NCBI GenBank assembly: GCA_045600525.1
Contig: JAZRYC010000022.1
Span: 1-27,112, forward strand
Direction of reading: 5' to 3'
DNA from: F23-D06 sp045600525
GTDB taxonomy: Bacteria > Bacteroidota > Bacteroidia > Bacteroidales > WCHB1-69
DNA length: 27,112 nucleotides
The translations under genes were made by a program, and so were the position numbers. Of the stretch, positions 1 through 7,211 are shown piece after piece (position 1 is the first letter of the stretch; every line of letters starts with the position of its first letter). Under the pieces are notes generated by a model that worked only from the letters and a program-made list of their open reading frames with translations, was not told the origin of the DNA and made no database searches.

Positions 1-15
1 CCGTTTTTATTTTCA

Positions 16-597
16 TCATTTAGGTTGATATACATAACGATATGGTAACAGTGCATCCTCACCAGCATAATCAACTCCGATACGCGGCGTGATTAGAATC
101 TCATTCTCTGCCACGACCAACCCTCTATCTTCTATCCAAACCTGATCTTCAGTCAAAGAGCAACCATTATCCGCCAACGTAAGTCCGAGGAGCTTGCTCA
201 CGCGACCCGGCCCCGAACCAACGTCCGGCGTCATTCGCGGCCTGCCCGATCGCAGTAGCATCAGTTCCTCTCCATGAGTGGGAATAATACCTCGAATCAA
301 TACCGCATCAGGAGTTCCCTCCTCATTGGTCACAAAATTTAAAAGAGAATGGATGCCATAACACAAATAGACATACGCCACACCGCCCTCATGGTACATC
401 ATCTCATTTCGGAGGGTTCGACGGCCTCCATAAGCATGGGAAGCCTTGTCTTCAACTCCTTTATATGCCTCCACTTCCGATATAATTCCTCCAGCAAGCT
501 GGCCGTTTTTCTTTGTAAACAAATATTTCCCCAACAAATCCTTTGCAATGAATAGGACATCATGTTGTAAAAAATACGATTTTTGCAGTCGATTCAT
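16..597 (-). CDS. aag: 3-methyladenine (alkyladenine) DNA glycosylase, AAG/MPG family
   Basis: This is a base-excision-repair enzyme that removes alkylated or deaminated purines such as 3-methyladenine and hypoxanthine from DNA, leaving an abasic site. The 193-residue product has the AAG family layout: DLLGKYL near residue 20, then ISEVEAYKGVEDKASHAYGG at 39-58, in which Glu43 aligns with the catalytic glutamate of human AAG (EAY motif), followed by RTLRN and VYLCYGIHSLLN around 60-87. The later GSGPGRVSKLLG block is also typical. Length fits bacterial members. The frame stays open 24 codons upstream, but I chose the ATG at 595-597 because family similarity begins there (MNRLQKSYFL). It is divergent from the sigma-factor cluster, with 92 bases between the starts. 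Family assignment is secure; substrate range is inferred from the family. Confidence 0.93.
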   Translation of the reverse strand: MNRLQKSYFLQHDVLFIAKDLLGKYLFTKKNGQLAGGIISEVEAYKGVEDKASHAYGGRRTLRNEMMYHEGGVAYVYLCYGIHSLLNFVTNEEGTPDAVLIRGIIPTHGEELMLLRSGRPRMTPDVGSGPGRVSKLLGLTLADNGCSLTEDQVWIEDRGLVVAENEILITPRIGVDYAGEDALLPYRYVYQPK

Positions 598-668
598 AGT
601 ACAGATAACAGAGCGCAAAAGAACAAAAAAAACAAATTCTCTGCAACATAAGAAAACATATTTCGTCA

Positions 669-687
669 AGTAATAGTGATCATTACT
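669..687. promoter_or_regulatory. imperfect palindrome just before the ECF sigma factor start
   Basis: AGTAAT at 669-674 is repeated in inverted form as ATTACT at 682-687, and a TGATCA palindrome lies between them at 677-682. The element ends two bases before the start codon at 690, so a bound protein or a folded mRNA here would cover the ribosome entry site. It lies in the short divergent region between the glycosylase and the sigma factor. No TAnnTTTG element was found close by on either strand. It is a possible operator; chance occurrence in AT-rich DNA is equally possible. Confidence 0.25.
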
Positions 688-689
688 GT

Positions 690-1256
690 ATGACAGAAGA
701 AGAAAAAGAATTGATTGAAGGATGTAGGGCCGGTGATTCCACCTGTCAAAAGCAGTTGTACCTGCAATATGGTCCCCTGATCAAAGGAATCTGTATGCGC
801 TATGCCGGCAATCAGGAAGAAATGGAAGACCTCTTCCACGACATTTTCATCTTCATCCTCATCAACTTCAAAAGCTTCACAAAAATAACCTCCTTAGGTG
901 CCTGGCTACGCCGAATCACCATCAACAAACTCATTGACCACTACAGAAAAAAAGTAAGATTCCCGATGGAATCCTTTGACGAACTTGCCGAAGAACCCAA
1001 CATTTCGGAAGATCCACAAGAACTTTTTCAACAAGAAGGAATATCCATGGATACGTTGGTTGGATTCATCAACGAACTCCCCGTTAAAAACAGGACCGCC
1101 TTCAACCTTTTTTTCATTGAAGGAATGGATCAAGCAGAAATCGCCCAGATTATGGGAGAAAGCAACACCAACGTAAGGACCTTGGTTTTCAGAGCCAAGA
1201 CGACCTTACAGAAAAAAATCAATCAATATTCGAAAAGCAGAGAACATTCATTATGA
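690..1256 (+). CDS. ECF-type RNA polymerase sigma factor (sigma-70 family)
   Basis: This is an alternative sigma factor of 188 residues with only the two core domains of the ECF group. Region 2 spans about 23-92 and includes EMEDLFHDIFIFILINF (44-60), then GAWLRRITINKLIDHYRK (70-87), the usual core-polymerase and -10 contact segments. Region 4 spans about 121-178, with INELPVKNRTAFNLFFIEG and a helix-turn-helix ending NVRTLVFRAKTTLQKKI. It starts the cluster, and its stop overlaps the next gene's start (ATGA at 1253-1256), so translation is probably coupled. That next gene encodes a membrane protein in the usual anti-sigma position. The regulon is unknown. In Porphyromonas gingivalis an ECF factor (SigP) controls T9SS genes; whether this one is its orthologue cannot be decided from the sequence alone. 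Confidence 0.92.
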   Translation: MTEEEKELIEGCRAGDSTCQKQLYLQYGPLIKGICMRYAGNQEEMEDLFHDIFIFILINFKSFTKITSLGAWLRRITINKLIDHYRKKVRFPMESFDELAEEPNISEDPQELFQQEGISMDTLVGFINELPVKNRTAFNLFFIEGMDQAEIAQIMGESNTNVRTLVFRAKTTLQKKINQYSKSREHSL

Positions 1257-2125
1257 TAGACTTGAAAGACAAATTCCAGCAATACACCATTAAGGTTGAT
1301 GAAGCGGGATGGACATCCATTTCCAAAGATCGGCGACTGATTCGCTATAATCGCAAGCGTCAAGTAACACGTGCGGCAGGTTATGGATTGATTTCCATTG
1401 CCATTGTCTCATTTTTTGCCACAGGATGCTTCATGCTATTGGGCAAAGGAATACAAAGCGGCAACCCGCAACTGGTCAAAAGAACGAACAATGAGCATAT
1501 TATCGAACCTGCCACCATCACCCTTGAAACCAATCTGTCCAAAGCAGAAAATCAACAGACAAACTTTCCCCAAGAAGTCAACCCCAAAGCTTCCGAACAC
1601 TCGCATGCTGCCGCGTTTTCCAAAGAGCCTGTAGAAAAGACACCTGAATTGACCAACACGTCCAAATCAACTAAATCTGACAATACGTCATTTCCTGTTC
1701 CGCAGCCCATTGCCACCCCAACAAGACTCAATCGTCCTACGCTATCAGAAAACGCCATTCCCATCACCCTTGATGTTCCGGCCAATAACGCCACTACAAA
1801 TGACGAAGTTGTCAAGATCGAACCTTTTGACATTCCCGATGAAGAGATTCCACTATTCATTCCAAACGCTTTCACGCCGAATAATGATAGTAAAAACGAC
1901 CTTTTTAAAGTTTCCACCACGTCCAACGTCACCAACTTTGAGATGAACATCTATAATCGTGCCGGCGACTGCGTTTTCAATTCCAAAAACATTGATATTG
2001 GATGGGATGGGAAACGATTCGGATTGGGGGATGTTCTTCCGCAAGATGTCTATGTCTATACCATTCGATATACCATGGACGGAGCCACCAAGACAACAAA
2101 AGGACAGGTTGTTCTCATAAAATAA
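1253..2125 (+). CDS. single-pass membrane protein, putative anti-sigma factor, with T9SS type B C-terminal domain
   Basis: The 290-residue protein has three parts. Residues 1-42 are cytoplasmic and basic toward the membrane (RRLIRYNRKRQVTR). A hydrophobic helix lies at about 43-64. Residues 65-199 are a flexible Pro/Thr/Asn/Glu-rich linker. Residues 200-290 match the gliding-motility-associated C-terminal domain: PLFIPNAFTPNNDSKNDLF, MNIYNRAGDCVF, GWDGK, DVYVYTIRY and the end GQVVLIK. Its start overlaps the sigma gene's stop, the classic position of an anti-sigma factor, so I infer sigma binding by the short N-terminus. There is no ordinary cleavable signal peptide, because 40 residues precede the hydrophobic segment. 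FFATGC in the helix resembles a weak lipobox, so a lipoprotein is a less likely alternative. A sorting domain on an apparently membrane-anchored regulator is unusual. The domain call is firm; the anti-sigma role is inferred. Confidence 0.8.
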   Translation: MIDLKDKFQQYTIKVDEAGWTSISKDRRLIRYNRKRQVTRAAGYGLISIAIVSFFATGCFMLLGKGIQSGNPQLVKRTNNEHIIEPATITLETNLSKAENQQTNFPQEVNPKASEHSHAAAFSKEPVEKTPELTNTSKSTKSDNTSFPVPQPIATPTRLNRPTLSENAIPITLDVPANNATTNDEVVKIEPFDIPDEEIPLFIPNAFTPNNDSKNDLFKVSTTSNVTNFEMNIYNRAGDCVFNSKNIDIGWDGKRFGLGDVLPQDVYVYTIRYTMDGATKTTKGQVVLIK

Positions 2126-2134
2126 CAAAACAAT

Positions 2135-3412
2135 ATGCACCATATAGACAGAACCAAAGCTCCACAAACGCACTCCATTGATGACATTCAATTGCTTCTT
2201 CCCGAAAAACAGACACTCGCCAATGGGGTACCCGTTTTTTATTTCCCCAACTTCCAATTAGACCTCATCCACTTCATCATACACATTCAGACAGGTATTC
2301 TTTATGAACAGGTAAAGCATTCCGCCCTATACACTTATGCACTCCTAAAGGAAAGCAGCGCTGCTCACTCCGCCAACGAGATAGCCGATCTCTTTGATTT
2401 CTATGGGACACATTACACCATCTCCGAGACTTTAGACAAAATCACCATCTCCATATCCATTCCAAAAAACAATATTCCTAAAATACTACCCATTATTTTC
2501 AACTTCCTATTACATCCTCAATACCGAGAGGAAAATCTGACGATATATAAGAATTTGAAAATAAAAGACCTAGAATACAACACAAAAAAAACGGATTTTC
2601 GAGCCACGCAATGGATGCTTCATGCCATGTTTGGCGATGCTCATACCGCCGGACAATGTTCCAATCGAGAGAACATATTGGCTGTCAATATTGATCAGAT
2701 GTTGGACTTCCACCAAAGCACCTTCTGTGCCGAAAATATTCGTCTTTTTGCTACCGGAAATCTGGATGCCGATATAAAACAATGCATAGAAGATCTTTTT
2801 TCAAGTATCCCCAATGGACATGCTTCCACGCCGATTCCACTGATAAAGATGCCCGATGAAAAGAATCCGATTATCCACGAAGCCATGCCCGACTCCGTAC
2901 AATCATCCATCACCCTATGCGCCCCCTCCTTAGGATACAACGACGCCGAACGCAGAGACTTTTCCATTCTCTCCACCATCTTAGGGGGATATTTCGGTTC
3001 ACGACTTATGCAAAATCTTCGCGAGCGGAACGGATACACCTACGGAGTATCAGCCGGTTCGGTATATTTTGGAAAACAATCTCTCTTCATCATCAACAGC
3101 GACGTAAACAGAGAACAAACCGACTTGGCCGTCAAAGCTTGCTTTGAAGAAATGCAACGGCTACAGGAAGAGCCGATTGATATGGACGAACTAACGACCG
3201 TTCAAAACTATATTATAGGGGATATGCTTCGCGACATAGACAACTCTGTGGCCTATTTAAAGAAATACGTTTTCTGGAATCATTTTGGACTCAACGAAGA
3301 AGAATTTCACACCATGCTTCACCATGTGAGACTTATTGATGCCGAGAGGTTAAAAACCCTTGCAGAAAAACAATTGGAGAACAATAAATTCACCCAAATC
3401 ATCGTTGGGTAA
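2135..3412 (+). CDS. M16-family peptidase homologue lacking the zinc-binding motif
   Basis: The 425-residue product resembles one half of a pitrilysin-type (M16) protease. It starts with TLANGVPVFYFPNFQ (28-40). At the position where active members carry HxxEH it has GILYEQVKHSALYTYALLKE (54-73), so the metal ligands are missing. The C-terminal M16 domain is well kept: LSTILGGYFGSRLMQNLRERNGYTYGVSAG, with the R/Y pair at about Arg296 and Tyr301/Tyr303. In many bacteria M16 proteins work in pairs, with the HxxEH in one subunit and the R/Y motif in the other; this is the R/Y type, and no catalytic partner is encoded in the window. No signal peptide is visible, so it is probably cytoplasmic. It begins 9 bases after the membrane regulator and ends 6 to 18 bases before the next gene, so it is likely co-transcribed. 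Confidence 0.88.
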   Translation: MHHIDRTKAPQTHSIDDIQLLLPEKQTLANGVPVFYFPNFQLDLIHFIIHIQTGILYEQVKHSALYTYALLKESSAAHSANEIADLFDFYGTHYTISETLDKITISISIPKNNIPKILPIIFNFLLHPQYREENLTIYKNLKIKDLEYNTKKTDFRATQWMLHAMFGDAHTAGQCSNRENILAVNIDQMLDFHQSTFCAENIRLFATGNLDADIKQCIEDLFSSIPNGHASTPIPLIKMPDEKNPIIHEAMPDSVQSSITLCAPSLGYNDAERRDFSILSTILGGYFGSRLMQNLRERNGYTYGVSAGSVYFGKQSLFIINSDVNREQTDLAVKACFEEMQRLQEEPIDMDELTTVQNYIIGDMLRDIDNSVAYLKKYVFWNHFGLNEEEFHTMLHHVRLIDAERLKTLAEKQLENNKFTQIIVG

Positions 3413-3430
3413 ATTACTATGATTTCGTAT

Positions 3431-5494
3431 ATGAGAAAATTTCTATTTATTATTATCAATCTCTTATTTATACTGACGGGGAAATGCCTGATTCCGCCAA
3501 CGATCCAATGCGTCAAGCCCGTAACTAATAATCAATACTTGGAAATCACATGGGAGAATTCCGCAGATGCCAATCATGAAAGTTACACCCTATATGTTAA
3601 TAATATAGAGGTTTCCACCTTTTCCCCTTACGAAGATGGAACCTATATTTCCACCACTAGAGTCCCCCTCAATAACTTGCCGTCCGTCACCACTTTCTCC
3701 TGCAAAATCATTGCTACTGATCCTAATACCGGGGAGCAGTGCGAATCAAACGTCATGCAATCCTTGTTGCTTACTGCTATTACCAGCGCCGATAGTTCCA
3801 TGACGACCTTGACATGGGAAGCTCCTTCTACACAAATCAATCCGACTTGGGACCAATTCTATTACATTTACAAAAAGCGTGAATTTGAAGCAGACTTTGA
3901 TCCTATCCCCATAGCCAACATCTCCATTAACGCCTCGCCCCTTTCCTACACAGACACCTCTGATGTTTGCAACAACTATATTTCTTATCAGATCGGCATC
4001 CGAAACTCCTATGATCCCAATGAAAACCCATGTAGTTTCCGTTCTAACATAGAACGCGTGTTCGTTGTTGATCATCAACAACCCACTTTACCCTTTTTAG
4101 ACAGCGTATCAGTTACGGAAGACAATCAATTGGTTCTCGGTTTTCATGCGCCCGAGCCATATATGTACGGATATCCCATTTACTACAAACGAGATGGCCT
4201 ATGGTTACCCGAAGACACCATATTCAATGCCACCTTTTGGACAGACCATTCTATTGATCCTTCCTTTGACACCAGAGAATACAGCATTGCCGTTCTTGAT
4301 TCCTGCGTTAATAGTTCCATCAAAACTAACGGACAAAGCAACATGAATGTGTATGTAAATAGTTTGGATGCCTGCCAGAAGACAGCCAACATCCAATGGA
4401 GCACCTATGTCAATCTTAAAAATGGCATTTTGCACTATAGGATATTCCTCAGCGAAGATCATGGGATAAGCTACCAATGCATTGACTCCACTACTAATAA
4501 TTCCTACACACTCACTAATCTTAACCTCAACCAAGATTATCGTGTTTTCATACAAGTCGTCAACAACGGACATACAATCACGGCCAGCAGTAACCGCAAA
4601 GATTTCAACATCACAGCGGACGAATCAACCGATTTCACCTACATCCGTTCCGTTTCTGTAATAGACAATGACTATCTTCGAGTCCTCGTACATACCAGTG
4701 GCGACACACTTCCATTCTCCACCATCACCCTGCAGCGTAGTTCCGACGGTGCAGCATTTTTCCCCATCGCCACACTCAACCACCATGGCCACAGTGATTA
4801 CGAATTCATCGACAGCACGGCCGATTTCAATAATGAAATATATTATTATCAGACATACATTATCAATACCTGCGATTATCCCACCGCACTATCTAACATT
4901 TCACATAACATCCTTCTAACTGGCGAGCCCACGACTGCACACGAAAACATTCTCCACTGGGGCAACTACGAGACATGGAATGGAGATGTACATCATTACA
5001 CTATTTCTCGCATGTCCGAAGCAGATAGCGCATTCCTTGAATTTGAAGATCCTATATTCCCAGCCCCCAGCAACGACTATTATGATGACGTATCCACACT
5101 TTTTGAAACAGGTTCAAAATTCACCTACCACGTTACCGCTAAAGAAAATCTAAATGATTACGGATTTGAAGATGAAAGTGTCTCCAACCAAATCACATTG
5201 GAGCAATCACCCAGTACCTATATCGCCAATTCGTTCACGCCCAATGGGGATGGTTTGAATGACATTTTCATGCCTTTCAACTCCTATGTATCGTATGAAG
5301 GATACTCTTTCACCATCATTTCCAGATTCGGGCAGACGGCATTTCATACGACTAATCCATACGAAGGGTGGAATGGAGAACAAAATAACCATGGTCCTTT
5401 AGCTCCAGCAGGTGTTTATGTATATCGTATTAGTTACATCCTGCCCAATGGTAAAAGACACACCGAATGTGGTAGCGTAACACTTATCAGATAG
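3431..5494 (+). CDS. secreted fibronectin-III-like protein with T9SS type B sorting domain
   Basis: This is a predicted exported surface protein of 687 residues. It begins MRKFLFIIINLLFILTGKC, a signal peptide with a long hydrophobic core; LTGKC is not a lipobox. The middle consists of several beta-sandwich, fibronectin-III-like units, seen as recurring patterns such as YLEITWENS, MTTLTWEAPS, TANIQWSTYVN and YRVFIQVVN. Residues about 595-687 are the gliding-motility-associated C-terminal domain: YIANSFTPNGDGLNDIF, ISRFGQTAFHT, GWNGE, PAGVYVYRISY and the final GSVTLIR. Such domains direct export through T9SS, and in Flavobacterium type B clients depend on PorP/SprF-type proteins, one of which is encoded in this window. 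An in-frame ATG at 3419 is the alternative start. This is the last gene of the sigma cluster; its stop codon directly abuts the stop of the convergent hydrolase gene. The ligand is unknown. Confidence 0.88.
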   Translation: MRKFLFIIINLLFILTGKCLIPPTIQCVKPVTNNQYLEITWENSADANHESYTLYVNNIEVSTFSPYEDGTYISTTRVPLNNLPSVTTFSCKIIATDPNTGEQCESNVMQSLLLTAITSADSSMTTLTWEAPSTQINPTWDQFYYIYKKREFEADFDPIPIANISINASPLSYTDTSDVCNNYISYQIGIRNSYDPNENPCSFRSNIERVFVVDHQQPTLPFLDSVSVTEDNQLVLGFHAPEPYMYGYPIYYKRDGLWLPEDTIFNATFWTDHSIDPSFDTREYSIAVLDSCVNSSIKTNGQSNMNVYVNSLDACQKTANIQWSTYVNLKNGILHYRIFLSEDHGISYQCIDSTTNNSYTLTNLNLNQDYRVFIQVVNNGHTITASSNRKDFNITADESTDFTYIRSVSVIDNDYLRVLVHTSGDTLPFSTITLQRSSDGAAFFPIATLNHHGHSDYEFIDSTADFNNEIYYYQTYIINTCDYPTALSNISHNILLTGEPTTAHENILHWGNYETWNGDVHHYTISRMSEADSAFLEFEDPIFPAPSNDYYDDVSTLFETGSKFTYHVTAKENLNDYGFEDESVSNQITLEQSPSTYIANSFTPNGDGLNDIFMPFNSYVSYEGYSFTIISRFGQTAFHTTNPYEGWNGEQNNHGPLAPAGVYVYRISYILPNGKRHTECGSVTLIR

Positions 5495-6517
5495 CTATTG
5501 AACCTTTATCTTTTGCCCAAGACTTAAGATATCGGTTTCCTTTATGTGATTTAATTTGCAAAGTTTTTCCACGGTAGTGTGATATTTCCGTGCTATGGCA
5601 TAAAGGGTGTCGCCTTGTTTCACAATATGGCATACTGGAGAGGATGAGTCTGCTTTCGAAGAAGCAACCCTTGTCCCTACTGAGTCCACTGAAACTTTCT
5701 CCGGTTTGGCAGCATCCACCACAATGATTTTATTTGCGCCTCTATTTATATTCTGATATGCTTGATCCAAAGAAGATTCCGTAATCACTATATCTTTATT
5801 CACTTTGCGCACAGAATCAGCCTTGGAGTGACTCAGCAGCCATTCATACGTCTCATTCAAATAGAACATCTTCGCCAACTGACTGTGATTAATACCCTTA
5901 AACTTATCAAAACGAAGGTATGGGGTATCGCCACACGCCTTCATTTCGTCAACGATATGTTGAGAACAAGAAACAGGCACATCGCGATCCGCCGTACCAT
6001 GAATAATCCATAGCGGAAGCTTGTTCAATCCACAATGATTCTTCAAATTACTACCTCCACATAAAGCCATGGCAGCTGCAAAACGATCTGGATAAGTCCC
6101 GACATATTCAAATGTGCCGTAGCCGCCAAGGCTCATACCTATCACGTAAATACGGTTGGTATCCATCTCAAAATGCGATTGCACCCAATCCAACACATTA
6201 TTGATCTTCTCTGGTTTCCATGGTCCACCAGGATTTTGAGGAGCGATCACCATCGCATTGATTTTCCGTCCCATTGACAACGCATCCAAACACCCATACC
6301 GTCTAACCCTATAAAGATCACTTCCACAGAGACTGTGTCCATGTAGGAAGACGATTACGGGCATTTCCGACTTATGATCCTGATAGGTATTCGGGATACT
6401 CAGCCAGAAATTATATCCATTGGGGACGACATTTCGATAGGCGGTCAATTCATATTCGTTTTGGGCGACCAAAAGCAGAGGCAATAATATCACTATTATG
6501 GCAAGTAATCTTTTCAT
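5495..6517 (-). CDS. secreted alpha/beta hydrolase (esterase/peptidase type) with C-terminal LysM domain
   Basis: The 340-residue protein starts with a signal peptide (MKRLLAIIVILLPLLLVAQ). An alpha/beta-hydrolase domain follows: VIVFLHGHSLCG with the oxyanion His-Gly at 59-60, the nucleophile elbow GMSLGG with Ser129, WIIHGTADRDVPV with Asp177 or Asp179, and GINHSQ with His211. The pattern resembles bacterial phospholipase/carboxylesterase-like and prolyl-oligopeptidase-like secreted enzymes; the substrate cannot be read from sequence. Residues 296-340 form a LysM module (HIVKQGDTLYAIARKYHTT, then LSLGQKIKV), which binds peptidoglycan or related N-acetylglucosamine polymers, so the enzyme is probably held at the cell wall in the periplasm. 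I chose the ATG at 6515-6517 because the signal peptide begins there, although the frame is open upstream. It lies 16 bases downstream of the DUF3109 gene. Confidence 0.87.
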   Translation of the reverse strand: MKRLLAIIVILLPLLLVAQNEYELTAYRNVVPNGYNFWLSIPNTYQDHKSEMPVIVFLHGHSLCGSDLYRVRRYGCLDALSMGRKINAMVIAPQNPGGPWKPEKINNVLDWVQSHFEMDTNRIYVIGMSLGGYGTFEYVGTYPDRFAAAMALCGGSNLKNHCGLNKLPLWIIHGTADRDVPVSCSQHIVDEMKACGDTPYLRFDKFKGINHSQLAKMFYLNETYEWLLSHSKADSVRKVNKDIVITESSLDQAYQNINRGANKIIVVDAAKPEKVSVDSVGTRVASSKADSSSPVCHIVKQGDTLYAIARKYHTTVEKLCKLNHIKETDILSLGQKIKVQ

Positions 6518-6533
6518 ATATCCAACAATTACA

Positions 6534-7112
6534 TTATTCAGCTTCTTCTCGTTGTTTGACAGCAGCACAAAGTTCGTCAAACCATGAAGATCCAAATTTT
6601 CTAATAAGAGGTTCTTTTAAAAAAAGATAGGCGGGCAACTGCAGGCAGCATCCATTTTCACAGGCGCTCTTACAAATATCCCAATGATGAAAATTCAAGG
6701 CCGTGTATTTGCCCACCAGACTAGCCCTGATAGGATACAGATAACATGATACAGGCTTTCTAAATGGAATTTCTCCGTTTAGAAACGACTTTTCTATGGC
6801 ACACATGGCCACATCATTCTCGTAATAAAGAAATGCACAAGCCTTATTTGAAGGTACCAAAGGGGTCTCAAATTCACCAGCTCCATTGTAGGAGAATGCC
6901 TCTCCAAGCATTTCTATCGTTTCAATGCCTTCCTCGGTCATATACTTCTTAAACGTCGGATAGTATTCCGACAAATCTGCTATCTCATCTGGGGCAACCG
7001 GAGCTCCCGCATCACCTTCAATACAGCAGGAACCATGACATTTTGACAAATCGCAGCAAAAGCATTTGTCAATCAGTTCATCCGAAACCAAGACATCTCC
7101 TACGATCAACAT
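6534..7112 (-). CDS. DUF3109 family cysteine-rich protein
   Basis: This is a 192-residue protein of a conserved Bacteroidetes family of unknown function. It has an N-terminal cysteine cluster (Cys17, 19, 20, 25, 29 and 30, within FCCDLSKCHGSCCIEGDAGA) and further cysteines near 123 (PVSCYLYPIRA) and 147-156 (ICKSACENGCC). The spacing resembles YkgJ-type metal-binding proteins, so it probably holds zinc or an iron-sulfur cluster; that is inferred. No signal peptide or membrane helix is visible. It is followed closely by the LysM hydrolase gene, and a 99-base spacer holding a long hairpin separates it from the upstream tryptophanase gene. Confidence 0.88.
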   Translation of the reverse strand: MLIVGDVLVSDELIDKCFCCDLSKCHGSCCIEGDAGAPVAPDEIADLSEYYPTFKKYMTEEGIETIEMLGEAFSYNGAGEFETPLVPSNKACAFLYYENDVAMCAIEKSFLNGEIPFRKPVSCYLYPIRASLVGKYTALNFHHWDICKSACENGCCLQLPAYLFLKEPLIRKFGSSWFDELCAAVKQREEAE

Positions 7113-7140
7113 ACTCTAAAACACTAAAGAGATAATCGGC

Positions 7141-7190
7141 GATTAGCCTTTATGTTGCTCATGAAGACATAAGCGACATAAAGGCTAATC
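7141..7190. repeat. 19-bp inverted repeat forming a long hairpin between tryptophanase and the DUF3109 gene
   Basis: GATTAGCCTTTATGTTGCT at 7141-7159 pairs with AGCGACATAAAGGCTAATC at 7172-7190, with 18 perfect pairs, one G-T pair and a 12-base loop. On the minus strand it begins 21 bases after the tryptophanase stop codon, where a terminator would be expected. Neither side has a run of T residues, so it is not a textbook intrinsic terminator. It may be a terminator with a weak tail, an mRNA-stabilising or processing hairpin, or a binding site. The structure itself is directly visible. Confidence 0.75.
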
Positions 7191-7211
7191 ACAAACTATC
7201 AAAATAACGAA

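Noticed and set aside
1421..1440. Possible lipobox (FATGC) in the sigma-linked membrane protein
   Set aside because: About 40 residues precede the hydrophobic segment, far more than a normal lipoprotein signal, so a membrane anchor is more likely; it is kept as an alternative in the entry.
4205..4573. 122-codon open frame on the minus strand inside the type B surface protein gene
   Set aside because: The plus-strand gene has a signal peptide, repeated domains and a sorting domain; the opposite frame has nothing recognisable.
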